The position numbers and the translations under genes are program-made. Below the pieces are notes generated by a model. That model did not search any database. It had not been told where the DNA came from and saw only the letters and a program-made list of their open reading frames with translations. A DNA stretch of 64,000 nucleotides, taken from Streptomyces sp. NBC_01476 (GTDB lineage: Bacteria; Actinomycetota; Actinomycetes; Streptomycetales; Streptomycetaceae). Each line of letters starts with the position of its first letter. Within the stretch, counting starts at the first letter, position 1. Of this stretch, positions 25,753 through 34,580 are shown piece by piece. The stretch is from the NCBI RefSeq assembly GCF_036227265.1, contig NZ_CP109446.1:5400001-5464000 (forward strand). Direction: 5' to 3'.

Positions 25753-26535
25753 TCAGCGGCCTTCGAACCGCGGGACCTGCTTGGCGACGAACGCCGAGAC
25801 CGCCGTGCGGTGGTCCTCGGTGGCGCCCGCCCGGGTCTGGAGCTCGTCCTCCTTGGCGAGGGACTCCACCAGCGAGTGGCCGGCGCCGTAGGCGAGCGCC
25901 TCCTTCAGGGCCGCGTACGCCACGGTCGGGCCGGCGGCGAGGGCGCGGGCCACCGCCAGCGCCTCGGCGGGCAGGTCCGCGGCCGGCACCACCCGGTGCA
26001 CCAGGCCGATGGCCAGCGCCTCGTCGGCCTTCACCGAGCGCGGGAAGAGCAGCAGGTCGGCGGCCCGGCCGTGGCCGACGAGCCGGGGGAGCGTCCAGGA
26101 CAGGCCCGAGTCGGCGCCGAGCGCGACCCCGGCGAAGGCGGTGTTGAACGAGGCGGTGTCCGCGGCCACCCGGTAGTCCGCGGCGAAGGCGAAGCCCGCG
26201 CCGGCGCCCGCCGCCACCCCGTTGATCCCGGCGACCACCGGCTTCGGCATGGTGGCGATGGCGGTGGTGATCGGGTTGTAGTGCTCGGCGACAGTCGTCA
26301 GGCCGCCGCCGGCCGCCAGGATCCCGACGTGCTCCTTGAGGTCCTGCCCGACGCAGAACGCCCGCCCGGCGGCGGTCAGCAGCACCGCCCGGACCGCCTC
26401 GTCGGCCGCCGCCTCACGGAGCACGTCCCGCAGGGCGTCCTTGGTCCGCGTGTCGAGCGCGTTCATCGCCTCGGGTCGGTTCAGCGTGACGGTCGCCAGC
26501 CCGTCACCCACCTCGTACAGCACGCTGTCGGCCAT
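25753..26535 (-). CDS. enoyl-CoA hydratase/isomerase family protein
   Basis: A 260-residue crotonase-fold protein from the ATG at 26535. It has the oxyanion-hole segments GRAFCVGQDLKEH and VVAGINGVAAGAGAGFAFAAD, and SGLSWTLPRLVGHGRA as the third region. The catalytic Asp position resembles PaaG-type 2-(1,2-epoxyphenyl)acetyl-CoA isomerases, where Glu at the hydratase position is replaced (ALGADSG). It may act in degradation of aromatic or fatty acyl-CoA. It is convergent with tag and stands alone. Confidence 0.88.
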   Translation of the reverse strand: MADSVLYEVGDGLATVTLNRPEAMNALDTRTKDALRDVLREAAADEAVRAVLLTAAGRAFCVGQDLKEHVGILAAGGGLTTVAEHYNPITTAIATMPKPVVAGINGVAAGAGAGFAFAADYRVAADTASFNTAFAGVALGADSGLSWTLPRLVGHGRAADLLLFPRSVKADEALAIGLVHRVVPAADLPAEALAVARALAAGPTVAYAALKEALAYGAGHSLVESLAKEDELQTRAGATEDHRTAVSAFVAKQVPRFEGR

Positions 26536-26967
26536 GCCAGAACCCCTTCGTCGCGGCAAGTGTCCCGGCCAGGATGCCGGACCCGGCGGCGGACGGACAT
26601 GTGACGAACGTCAAACGGGACGGACGCGGCGCGGGCGCCGTACGGGTCACCGGGCGGGCGATTTCCCGGTGAGCGGAAAGCGAGCGGGAAGTGAGCGGAA
26701 TGCGGGGGTATTCGGGGTGCATTCAGGGGGGCATTCGGAGGGCGCGGCACCGGGAAATGCGGTGACCGCGGCGATCACCGCTTTTCGCGGGCGCGGCCGG
26801 CGATGTCTTTCCGGGGGCCGGTCAGCGGTTTCCCCCGCCACCGGTCGCCGGCACGGTCACTGCTCCGGTCATGGCACGGTCGCCGGCGCGTGTGGGGGCT
26901 GTGGCCGGCCCGCGGAGCGGGGTGGGAGCCTACGGTGACGCATGCCGAGGGGAGCTGGTGACGAGGG
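26536..26967. other. intergenic region between divergent hydratase and AraC genes
   Basis: About 430 bases. Short direct repeats of GAGCGG(A/G)AA and GGGGxATTCGG occur at 26670-26750, which could be regulator sites. No ribosome site with a coding-like frame was found. Confidence 0.5.
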
Positions 26968-27960
26968 ATGCTGACCGAGACCGTGTTCCGCAGCGAGGAC
27001 ATACCGGCCGCCGACCGGTTCGACGCCTGGCGCGACCTGATGAACCGTACGCACGCGCCCCTGCGGCTGGAGAGTGAGGCCGCCGCGGACTTCCGGGCGC
27101 ACCAGCGGCTGATCGAACTCGGCGCGGTGTCCATGTGGCCCGCCACCTTCCAGCAGTTGGTGTTCATCAGGACCCCGCGGCTGATCCGGCAGTCCGATCC
27201 GGAGGTCTACCACCTCTCGCTGCTCCTGAGCGGGAAGGCAGGGGTGACCTGGGGCCGGCGGGAGAACACCTACGGGGCGTTCGACTTCCACACCAACGAC
27301 TCCTCGCGGCCGTACGAGATCTGGACCGGCCGCGGCCCCATCTCGTCGGTGGGCATCGAGATACCCAAGGCGCTGCTGCCGCTGCCCCAGGCCCGGATGG
27401 ACCAGGTGATCGGCCGGCACGTCTCCGGCCGGGAGGGCGTCGGCACGCTGCTCACGCAGTTCCTCACCCAGATCGCGGCGGACACCCGGCCCTACCAGCC
27501 GGTCGACGGACCCCGGCTGGGCACGGTGCTGGTCGACCTGGTGGCGGCGATGCTGGCCCAGAACCTGGAGATCGAGTCGGCGCTCGCGCCGGAGACCCGG
27601 ACGCGGGCGCTGACGCTGCGGGTGCAGTCCTACATCCGGCGCCATCTGCACGACACCGAGCTGACGCCCACCCGGATCGCCACCGTGCACCACATCTCCC
27701 GCAGTTATCTGCACCGGCTCTTCCAGGCGGAGGACGAGTCGGTGGCCGCGTACATCCGCAGGCACCGCCTCGAAGGCGCCCACCGCGACCTCGCCGACCC
27801 GGGGCTGGCCGGCACCGCGGTCCACGTCATCGCCACCCGCTGGGGCTTCCCCCGCGCCGCCGACTTCGCCCGCGCCTTCCGCACCGCCTACGGCATCCCC
27901 CCGACAGAACACCGCCGCCGCTCCCACCAGCCCACCGCCCCGGACGGCGAACGGCGGTAA
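26968..27960 (+). CDS. AraC family transcriptional regulator
   Basis: A 330-residue regulator. Residues about 1-190 form an AraC-binding-like (NphR/FeaR-type) domain beginning with TETVFRSEDIPAADRFDAWR; residues about 215-320 carry two helix-turn-helix units: TPTRIATVHHISRSYLHRLF and HVIATRWGFPRAADFARAFR with YGIPPTEHRR. It probably activates genes for catabolism of an aromatic or amine compound. No obvious target lies beside it except the divergent enoyl-CoA hydratase. Confidence 0.88.
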   Translation: MLTETVFRSEDIPAADRFDAWRDLMNRTHAPLRLESEAAADFRAHQRLIELGAVSMWPATFQQLVFIRTPRLIRQSDPEVYHLSLLLSGKAGVTWGRRENTYGAFDFHTNDSSRPYEIWTGRGPISSVGIEIPKALLPLPQARMDQVIGRHVSGREGVGTLLTQFLTQIAADTRPYQPVDGPRLGTVLVDLVAAMLAQNLEIESALAPETRTRALTLRVQSYIRRHLHDTELTPTRIATVHHISRSYLHRLFQAEDESVAAYIRRHRLEGAHRDLADPGLAGTAVHVIATRWGFPRAADFARAFRTAYGIPPTEHRRRSHQPTAPDGERR

Positions 27961-28965
27961 CCCCGGCGTTGTGGGCCGGCATTTCTTTTGTGCCGGGCGG
28001 GGAATTCCGGGGTGCCGGGGGTGGCTCATTGCGGGTGCCACGGAATTCTTGGGCGTGCCGGGTATTTCCGTATGCGGGGGCCTGCGGGAATTCCGGCGGG
28101 GCCGGCGGCGTGCCGGATGGTCCCGCGGGGCTGCCGGACCCGGTCCGACCTGCGGTGGTTCACGCATTGCCAACGCGGCCGGCGACCGAGGGATAACGAC
28201 AGGCCCCCGGCGCGGGGTCATCCTTGGTCGTGCCTCCTCCGGTCCGGCCCACTCGGGCCGGGTCCCCGAGCCCCCGCCCGCCTCATCGGACCGGGGAGGT
28301 ACCGCACCGCCGCCGCACGGCGGCGCACCAGCGTGCTCGTGATCCCCCGCGGTCCCCGCGGAGGCCACGGGTGCCAACGGGGGGGTGCGGCGCCGTGCGG
28401 GGGGCGGACGGCGCCGCGCCGGGCGGTCCCGCCGTGACGGCCACGAGCGCCGGGGGACGCTTCGTGGGCGTGATGACGGGATTCCACCGCCGCGAGGCGC
28501 GGGTGACCACCGGCGACGGCGGTCACCCGCGCGCCGGCCGCAGCACCCGGCATCCCCGCCCGGCCGCCGCACCTGGGACCGCCCTCGGGACCGCACCCGG
28601 GACCCCGCCGCGAGCCGCCGTCCCGCACGGATTTCCCGGCCGGTGGATTTCCCGGACCGGGCCCCGATCCGAGGCAGGCGCCACCCGATGCCGCTGACCA
28701 GGTAAGATCAGAAGAATCGCGCTCGTGACTCCCCCTGACTGCCGTCGGCTGCCTGGGGCGAATCCGGGCCGAATCGGAGTGGGTTGCTCTGGTTGCCGCT
28801 GACCGCCTCTCGACCTGTCCTAGCAGGTCACGGCCGATTTGGTCGCTATCAGTGCAGGTCAGAACATTGCTTCGGATGAAGTTGGTCATCGGGTCGCGCG
28901 ATGCGGGATAATGGCCGAGAACCAATGTGTTCGAGTCCGAGCTGGTTTCAGGAAGGGGAACGAGC
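27961..28965. other. 1-kb region without a supported gene
   Basis: Frames here lack ribosome sites and the third-position bias of real genes. The first 170 bases carry repeated GGAATTCCGG, GTGCCGGG and GGAATTCTTGG pieces. The middle (28200-28680) is plain very GC-rich DNA. From 28690 composition drops and the promoter of the DUF3117 gene appears. A long leader or small RNA upstream of DUF3117 is possible but not proven. Confidence 0.5.
28882..28912 (+). promoter_or_regulatory. candidate promoter of the DUF3117 gene
   Basis: TTGGTC (28882-28887) and GATAAT (28907-28912) with a 19-base spacer, about 54 bases before the ATG at 28966. The spacer is longer than ideal, so the pair is tentative. 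Confidence 0.45.
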
Positions 28966-29133
28966 ATGGCGGCCATGAAGCCGCGGACGGGTGACGGCCC
29001 GCTCGAGGTGACCAAGGAGGGGCGGAGCATCATCATGCGCGTTCCGCTTGAGGGCGGCGGGCGGCTTGTTGTCGAGCTGACCCCGGACGAGGCGGACGCC
29101 CTGGGCGATGCGTTGAAGAAGGCCATCGTCTGA
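28966..29133 (+). CDS. DUF3117 family small protein
   Basis: A 55-residue protein with AGGAAGGGGAA upstream of its ATG. It matches the short actinobacterial DUF3117 family (AAMKPRTGDGPLEVTKEGRS, then VVELTPDEADALGDALKK), the counterpart of Rv1211. Two short strands and a C-terminal helix are predicted by pattern. Function is unknown, but conservation across the phylum and its own terminator suggest an abundant protein. Confidence 0.92.
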   Translation: MAAMKPRTGDGPLEVTKEGRSIIMRVPLEGGGRLVVELTPDEADALGDALKKAIV

Positions 29134-29156
29134 GACCAGCGGTCCCGAAATTCGTC

Positions 29157-29204
29157 GCGGCCACCCCAGCACCCACCGTGCCGGAGTGGCCGCGCCTCTT
29201 TTTG
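29157..29204 (+). terminator. Rho-independent terminator after DUF3117
   Basis: GCGGCCACCCC (from 29157) pairs with GGAGTGGCCGC (to 29193), followed by CTCTTTTTG. The T run is unusual in this GC-rich sequence and makes it a convincing terminator. Confidence 0.85.
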
Positions 29205-29232
29205 TCACCGGGTGCGCGCCGGATGCCGGCCG

Positions 29233-29298
29233 CTTGTCCCAGGCTTGTCACCGGCTTGTCAGCGGCTTGTCCGCAGGTTGCCCGCGGCTTGCCCGCGG
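29233..29298. repeat. 11-bp tandem repeat, six copies
   Basis: Six imperfect units such as CTTGTCACCGG, CTTGTCAGCGG and CTTGCCCGCGG, between the DUF3117 terminator and the end of the methyltransferase gene. Confidence 0.85.
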
Positions 29299-29325
29299 GT
29301 TTTTGTCCGCCCGGCCACGGCGCGG

Positions 29326-29961
29326 CTACTTGTTGCGGACCGCGCAGAGAAGTCCGTCGTCGGTGGGGAGGAGGACCGGCGCGAGGGCCGGGCTGTCGCG
29401 GACCTCGCGGAGCAGCTCGCGGAGGCACTGGGACTCGGGGTCCTGGTGCGCGGCGTCCAGCGCCTTGCCCCGGCCGAACGCACCCTCGAAGCAGACCAGC
29501 CCGCCCGGCCGCAGCAGCCGCATCGACGCGTCGAGATAGTCCAGGTACTCCAGCCGGTCGGCGTCGCAGAAGATCAGGTCGTAGCCGCCGTCGGTGAGCC
29601 GCGGCAGGACGTCCAGCGCGGGGCCGCAGATGAAACGGGACCGGTTCGCCGCGAAGCCGGCCTCACGGTACGACTCCCGGGCCAGCTGCTGCCGGTCCGG
29701 CTCGGTGTCGACGGTGGTGAGCACGCCGTCGGCCCGCATCCCGCGCATCAGGTGAATGCCGGAGACCCCGGTCCCGGTGCCGATCTCCACCACCGACTTC
29801 GCGTCCGCTGCCGCCGCCAGCAGCCGCAGCGTCGCCCCCGTCCCAGGTGAGACCGGCCGCAGCCCCGCCACATGCGCATGGCCGCGGGCACGTATCAGGG
29901 CGTCGTCCTCGGCGACGAACGCGTCCGCGAACGCCCAGCTCGCCTGCCGGTTGCCGGTAAT
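29326..29961 (-). CDS. class I SAM-dependent O-methyltransferase
   Basis: A caffeoyl-CoA O-methyltransferase-like (COMT type, Rv1220c-like) protein. The SAM site is VVEIGTGTGVSGIHLMRG; YDLIFCDADRLEYLDYLDAS and LLRPGGLVCFEGAF are motifs III and IV. Relatives begin near ITGNRQxSWAFADAFVAED. No ATG, GTG or TTG exists at that point; an ATT at 29961 follows AGGGAGAGG and is proposed as start. The alternative is an ATG at 30084, adding about 41 basic residues unlike the family. It is divergent from the sigma factor gene. Confidence 0.8.
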   Translation of the reverse strand: MTGNRQASWAFADAFVAEDDALIRARGHAHVAGLRPVSPGTGATLRLLAAAADAKSVVEIGTGTGVSGIHLMRGMRADGVLTTVDTEPDRQQLARESYREAGFAANRSRFICGPALDVLPRLTDGGYDLIFCDADRLEYLDYLDASMRLLRPGGLVCFEGAFGRGKALDAAHQDPESQCLRELLREVRDSPALAPVLLPTDDGLLCAVRNK

Positions 29962-30089
29962 GGCCCTCTCCCTGTCACCACTGTGCTCAGCCTTGCGTCT
30001 CCCTGGCCGCGAGGCCCGTCGGCGACTGTATCCGCTGGGGCCGGGAACCAGCAGATGGGACCGTGCGTTAGGCAGGCGGAACATAAATG

Positions 30090-30130
30090 AGGCGTATGGG
30101 CCGCGAAGGCTTGTCGGAGCTCATACGCCT
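30090..30130. promoter_or_regulatory. inverted repeat in the sigE/methyltransferase control region
   Basis: AGGCGTATG (30090-30098) and CATACGCCT (30122-30130) form a perfect 9-bp inverted repeat with a 23-base gap. TTGACA (30130-30135) starts at its right edge and could be the -35 of the sigma factor gene. It may be an operator or paired divergent promoter elements. Confidence 0.5.
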
Positions 30131-30172
30131 TGACAGCAGCGCATTTATCCGGAGCTAACGGGCGAGGTGGCT

Positions 30173-30955
30173 ATGGTAGGGGCTCTACTGGACACCACCA
30201 GAGCCGACAGGGGAGGTGCGGCTGCGGCCGGTGACCGGAGAGTGCTTCCGCACTTTCGCAGGTCCGCCGGACAGCCGAAATCCGTGACCAACACCGCTGA
30301 TGATCGTTCACGCGAAAAAAACTCCGCCGACGCGAACTCCGTGACCACCGCGACCTTCGCCACCGACGGGGACGCTCAGTCGTGGACGCCTCCTTCCTGG
30401 GAGGAGATCGTCAGTACGCACAGTGCCCGGGTGTACCGGCTGGCCTATCGGCTGACCGGCAACCAGCACGACGCGGAGGACCTCACCCAAGAGGTCTTCG
30501 TGCGGGTCTTCCGCTCCCTGTCCACCTACACACCCGGCACCTTCGAGGGCTGGCTGCACCGCATCACCACGAACCTCTTCCTGGACATGGTGCGGCGCCG
30601 GCAGCGGATCCGCTTCGACGCACTCGGCGACGACGCGGCTGAGCGACTGCCCAGCCGCGAGCCGTCCCCCGCACAGCACTTCAACGACACGCACTTCGAC
30701 GCGGACGTCCAGCAGGCGCTGGACACCCTCGCCCCGGAGTTCCGTGCCGCGGTGGTGCTCTGTGACATCGAGGGACTGTCGTACGAGGAGATCGCCGCGA
30801 CCCTCGGTGTGAAGCTCGGCACGGTTCGGAGCAGGATCCACCGCGGTCGCTCCCACCTGCGTAAAGCTCTGGAACACCGGGCACCTGGTGTACGTCCGGC
30901 CCCCGCGCTTGCTGCCACCGCACCCAAACCTGGCCTGGAGGGCGGGAGAGCGTGA
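30173..30955 (+). CDS. sigE: ECF sigma factor, SigE-like
   Basis: A 260-residue group 4 sigma factor. Start at the ATG 30173 with GAGG upstream; a GTG at 30167 is the alternative. An N-terminal extension of about 70 residues precedes region 2 (SARVYRLAYRLTGNQHDAED, then FEGWLHRITTNLFLDMVRRR); region 4 is VLCDIEGLSYEEIAATLGV with TVRSRIHRGRSHLR. It is the orthologue by position of mycobacterial SigE (Streptomyces names another protein SigE). It likely directs an envelope-stress regulon and is held by the anti-sigma factor encoded next, whose GTG overlaps its stop. Confidence 0.93.
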   Translation: MVGALLDTTRADRGGAAAAGDRRVLPHFRRSAGQPKSVTNTADDRSREKNSADANSVTTATFATDGDAQSWTPPSWEEIVSTHSARVYRLAYRLTGNQHDAEDLTQEVFVRVFRSLSTYTPGTFEGWLHRITTNLFLDMVRRRQRIRFDALGDDAAERLPSREPSPAQHFNDTHFDADVQQALDTLAPEFRAAVVLCDIEGLSYEEIAATLGVKLGTVRSRIHRGRSHLRKALEHRAPGVRPAPALAATAPKPGLEGGRA

Positions 30956-31848
30956 GCAGTAGCGGTTCAGGCGAGCATCGTCCCCAACGTCCCGCGCCCG
31001 CCGAGCAGCACCTGGGCGACCGCCTCGCGGCGTTCGTCGACGGAGAGCTGACCGACGACAGCAGGGACCGCGTGCTCGCCCATCTCGCGACATGTCCGCA
31101 GTGCAAGGCCGCAGCTGCCGAGCAGCGGCGGCTGAAGAGTGTGATCGCGGCCTCCGAGCTGCCGGCCATATCGGCCGGTCTGCTCGCGCGGCTGCAGGGT
31201 CTGCCCGGCATGGGCGCCGGTGACGGCCACGGCCGCGGCGGTCCATGGGACCCGGGCGGCCCCGGCGGCCCGGTGACCGCCGACGGCCCCCAGGCCGACG
31301 ACGCCACCGCCGTACCGGCACCGCAGCTCGGTGAGGAGCCCGCAGGGCCCTTCGACGGCGGCCTGCTGGGCTCCGGCCCGCTCGGTTCCGGCCGGTTCTC
31401 GTACCTGGGTCCGGCCCGTGACCTGCTGGCCCCGGCCGGCTCCCGGTCGCGCGGCTTCCGTATCCATGAACCGGCGGCAGCCGCCGCCGGGAGCGCCCAC
31501 CCCGTCTCCAGTACGTCCCGGGGCCGCAGGTTCGCTTTCGCGGCGGCCGGCGCCTTCTCGATGGCGGCCATCGCCATCGGCGGCGCGCTCCCGATGGAGG
31601 CGGCGGTCGACGGCGGCGCCCGGCCCGACGACGGCCCGGCGGTCAGTCCGCTGAGCGCCAACTCGGTCTCCGACACCCGCGGGGTGACCCCGCGCGGGGT
31701 GCTCGGCGCCGAGGAGCGGATCACCCGCGCCCCCGCCGCCCGTACGGTGAACACGGCCACCTCGGTGTCGCTGCCGGAGCCGGGACCGGTGCCGCTGGTG
31801 ACCCCGGCGGTGGCCCAGCCGGCCCGCTCCACCGTCGTCCTGCGCTGA
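30952..31848 (+). CDS. zinc-binding anti-sigma factor (RseA-like), membrane protein
   Basis: A 298-residue protein. The N-terminal ZAS domain has His20 and the His44-x3-Cys48-x2-Cys51 set in HLATCPQC, which binds zinc and the sigma factor. A Gly/Pro-rich linker follows, then one membrane helix (RFAFAAAGAFSMAAIAIGGA, near 190-210) and a Thr/Pro-rich outer tail. Start GTGA overlaps the sigma gene stop, giving coupled, balanced expression. Regulated proteolysis probably frees the sigma factor. An HtrA protease gene usually follows, but here tatB does. Confidence 0.9.
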   Translation: MSSSGSGEHRPQRPAPAEQHLGDRLAAFVDGELTDDSRDRVLAHLATCPQCKAAAAEQRRLKSVIAASELPAISAGLLARLQGLPGMGAGDGHGRGGPWDPGGPGGPVTADGPQADDATAVPAPQLGEEPAGPFDGGLLGSGPLGSGRFSYLGPARDLLAPAGSRSRGFRIHEPAAAAAGSAHPVSSTSRGRRFAFAAAGAFSMAAIAIGGALPMEAAVDGGARPDDGPAVSPLSANSVSDTRGVTPRGVLGAEERITRAPAARTVNTATSVSLPEPGPVPLVTPAVAQPARSTVVLR

Positions 31849-32012
31849 CCGGCGGACGGGAGTGGCCGGACCAGCACCCGTTCGGGGGTCCACCTTCACC
31901 CCCTGGCGACGTAGTGTTGGCCGGGCCACTCCCGTACCGACCGCGGCGGCGGGTACCGTAAAGTGCGCCGGCCCCTGCCCAGCCGGTCGTGGACGTCCCA
32001 AGGAGCTGCACG

Positions 32013-32513
32013 GTGTTCTTCGACATAGGCCCGCTTGAGCTGGTCGCGCTCGTAGTCCTTGCCGTACTCGTCTTCGGTCCGGACAAGCTGCCGAAGGTCA
32101 TCCAGGACGTGATGCAGTTCATCCGGAAGGTGCGGGAGTTCTCCGACAGCGCCAAGGAGGACATCCGCCGGGAGCTGGGCCCGGAGTTCAAGGACTTCGA
32201 GTTCGAGGACCTGAACCCCAAGACCTTCATCCGGAAGAACCTGCTGGAGGGCGAAGAGGACGAGTACGGCCTCAAGGAGCTCAAGGATCTGCGCAACAGC
32301 TTTGACCTCCGCAAGGAGATGTCCGAAGTCACCGACCTGCGCAAGGACTTGACCGAGGTCACCGACGTGGTGAACGGCGTGGAGCCGGGCACCAGGGCGT
32401 CGGGCGGGGCCGCCGCGGCCACCGCGACCGAGACCGCCACCCCGGACCGGCTGCGCAAGACCGAGAAGCTCGGCCAGGACGAGCCGCCGCCGTTCGACTC
32501 CGACGCGACCTGA
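32013..32513 (+). CDS. tatB: twin-arginine translocase subunit TatB
   Basis: A 166-residue protein with GTG start behind AAGGAG. It has the TatB/Hcf106 pattern: FFDIGPLELVALVVLAVLVF membrane helix, then the FGPDKLPKVIQD hinge and a long amphipathic, charged helix. Coiled repeats of KELKDLRN, RKEMSEVTDLRKDLTEVTD follow and the tail is acidic. It works with TatC in the recognition of folded Tat substrates. In mycobacteria it also lies behind sigE-rseA-htrA. A 164-base gap separates it from the anti-sigma gene. Confidence 0.9.
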   Translation: MFFDIGPLELVALVVLAVLVFGPDKLPKVIQDVMQFIRKVREFSDSAKEDIRRELGPEFKDFEFEDLNPKTFIRKNLLEGEEDEYGLKELKDLRNSFDLRKEMSEVTDLRKDLTEVTDVVNGVEPGTRASGGAAAATATETATPDRLRKTEKLGQDEPPPFDSDAT

Positions 32514-32705
32514 CAATCTGCTCAGCGCTGACGGGCGGCAAACCTCAGCTGTCCAGCTGAACAGTCAGTACGACTGATTTCACCCGATTGGTTGACCGTT
32601 GTCCGTGTGTCAGCCGTCACCCCCCCGCCGTTTCGTGCCCCGAACCCACCCAGGGTCGGGCAAGATGGCGTCGCCCATAAGGGCACTGGAGGAGGCGCTA
32701 CCCAT

Positions 32706-33320
32706 ATGGAGACGAAGACCGGCACGGCACAGGGGGCGGTCGACGGCTACTTGATGGCCGACTTTCCGTGGTACGGGCTGGATCAGGCGTTCACCGGACA
32801 CCGCTGGCTCGGAACCGTCGGTGTCAGCGCGGACGGCACGGTGGAACACGGCTCGACAGGGCACGGCGACGAGCCGTCCCTCAAGGCGGAGGCGAGCGAC
32901 CCCGAGGGACAGAGGTTCGCCGTGGTCGTGACGGTGGCACAGCGCCCGGGACGGCGCAGCGCCGACGGCACCGGCGTCCTGGAGGAGACATCCGTCGCGT
33001 CCGCGGCCTGGCTGGCCGGCTCGGGCCTGCTGTCCTGCACCTGGCCCACCTACATGGAGCGGGCGCTGCGCGACGACTGGCTCGACCAGCAGACGGCGGC
33101 GGCCTGGGAGATGGCGGACGAGCTGACGGGACCCGGATGGTCCACCCTCACGCTGCCCGTGGACGGGGAGCCGACGCCGTTCCACTACCGCGAGTCCGAG
33201 TACGGCTGGGTGATGGCCGGCGCCGCCCGGGGGGTCCACCTCGGGGCGTACGGGCGGGGCATGAGCGCCTACGGGCTCGGGCTGTCCGTGGTGCGCGACC
33301 TGACGACCTACGAAGGCTGA
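32706..33320 (+). CDS. conserved hypothetical protein
   Basis: A 204-residue soluble protein, ATG at 32706 with GGAGG upstream. It is rich in aromatic residues (FPWYGLDQAFTGHRW, STLTLPVDGEPTPFHYRESE) and has a Gly/Tyr C-terminus with GAYGRGMSAYGLGLS. The arrangement suggests a beta-sheet protein; no named family is recognised. It sits between tatB and mrp and ends at a very strong terminator. Confidence 0.7.
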   Translation: METKTGTAQGAVDGYLMADFPWYGLDQAFTGHRWLGTVGVSADGTVEHGSTGHGDEPSLKAEASDPEGQRFAVVVTVAQRPGRRSADGTGVLEETSVASAAWLAGSGLLSCTWPTYMERALRDDWLDQQTAAAWEMADELTGPGWSTLTLPVDGEPTPFHYRESEYGWVMAGAARGVHLGAYGRGMSAYGLGLSVVRDLTTYEG

Positions 33321-33329
33321 ACCGCGTAC

Positions 33330-33377
33330 AGAACCGCCGGGGCCGGCTCCTGACCAGGAGCCGGCCCCGGCGGTTCT
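33330..33377. terminator. 22-bp perfect hairpin, bidirectional terminator
   Basis: Arms 33330-33351 and 33356-33377 are perfectly complementary with a GACC loop. It lies between two convergent genes (32706 and mrp). Confidence 0.9.
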
Positions 33378-33389
33378 CGCTGTGCGGGC

Positions 33390-34547
33390 CTAGAACTTGT
33401 TGCGCGGGGTGATCCCCAGCGACATCCCCGCCAGGCCGCGGGCACGGCCGCCCAGCTTGCCGGCGATGGTCCGCAGGGCCGCTCCCGCCGCGGACTCGGG
33501 GTGGGACAGGGCCACCGGACGGCCGTCGTCGCCGCCCTCGCGCAGCCGGATGTCGATCGGGATGCGGCCGAGCACCGGGACGGTCGTACCCGTGGTGCGG
33601 GAGAGCCCCTCGGCGACGCGGTCGCCGCCGCCGGTACCGAAGACCTCGACGATCTCGTCGCAGTGCGGGCACGGCATGCCCGCCATGTTCTCCACCACGC
33701 CGACGATCTTCTGGTGGGTCTGGACCGCGATGGAGCCGGCCCGCTCGGCGACCTCGGCGGCGGCCTGCTGCGGGGTGGTCACCACCAGGATCTCCGCGTT
33801 CGGCACCAGCTGGGCGACCGAGATGGCGATGTCACCGGTGCCGGGCGGCAGGTCCAGCAGCAGGACGTCCAGGTCACCCCAGTAGACGTCGGCGAGGAAC
33901 TGCTGGAGCGCCCGGTGGAGCATCGGGCCGCGCCAGACCACCGGCGCGTTGCCCGGGGTGAACATGCCGATCGAGATCACCTTCACCCCGTTGGCGGCGG
34001 GCGGCATGATCATGTTCTCGACCTGCGTGGGTCGCCCTTCCACGCCGAGCATGCGGGGCACGCTGTGACCGTAGATGTCCGCGTCGACCACGCCGACCTT
34101 CAGGCCGTCGGCGGCCATCGCCGCGGCCAGGTTCACCGTCACCGAGGACTTGCCGACGCCGCCCTTGCCGGACGCCACCGCGTACACCCGGGTCAGCGAA
34201 CCCGGCTGGGCGAACGGGATCTCCCGCTCGGCCTGCCCGCCGCGCAGCGACGACGCCAGCTCGCGGCGCTGCTCGTCACTCATCACATCCAGCGTGACGT
34301 CCACCGAGGAGACCCCGGGCACCTGGCCGACGGCCGTGGTCACCAGGCTGGTGATGGTGTCGCGCATCGGGCAGCCGGAGACGGTCAGATACACGGTCAC
34401 CGCCACCGTGCCGTCGGCGCCGATGTCCACGGACTTCACCATGCCGAGATCGGTGATCGGTTTGTGGATCTCCGGGTCGTTCACGGTCGCGAGCGCGGCG
34501 CGGACGGCCTCGTCGGTCGGCGTGGAGCTGTACGTGGTGGTAGCCAT
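33390..34547 (-). CDS. mrp: Mrp/ApbC family iron-sulfur carrier P-loop ATPase
   Basis: A 385-residue protein. Residues about 10-95 form the MIP18/DUF59 domain (ALATVNDPEIHKPITDLGMV, LTVSGCPMRDTI); from about 118 the deviant P-loop SGKGGVGKSS, DADIYGHSVPRML, LLLDLPPGTGD and MPCPHCDEIVEVFG with the CxxC that carries a bridging [4Fe-4S] cluster. It loads Fe-S clusters onto apoproteins in the cytoplasm. The ATG at 34547 is seven bases after TACCAT, suggesting a leaderless transcript. Mycobacterial orthologue by position is Rv1229c. Confidence 0.93.
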   Translation of the reverse strand: MATTTYSSTPTDEAVRAALATVNDPEIHKPITDLGMVKSVDIGADGTVAVTVYLTVSGCPMRDTITSLVTTAVGQVPGVSSVDVTLDVMSDEQRRELASSLRGGQAEREIPFAQPGSLTRVYAVASGKGGVGKSSVTVNLAAAMAADGLKVGVVDADIYGHSVPRMLGVEGRPTQVENMIMPPAANGVKVISIGMFTPGNAPVVWRGPMLHRALQQFLADVYWGDLDVLLLDLPPGTGDIAISVAQLVPNAEILVVTTPQQAAAEVAERAGSIAVQTHQKIVGVVENMAGMPCPHCDEIVEVFGTGGGDRVAEGLSRTTGTTVPVLGRIPIDIRLREGGDDGRPVALSHPESAAGAALRTIAGKLGGRARGLAGMSLGITPRNKF

Positions 34548-34580
34548 ACCGACGATGGTACGGCGACGGCGGGGGGCTGT

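Noticed and set aside
27961..28697. Several open frames of 100-160 codons between AraC and DUF3117 genes
   Set aside because: None has a ribosome site or coding-like composition, and frames exist on both strands equally.
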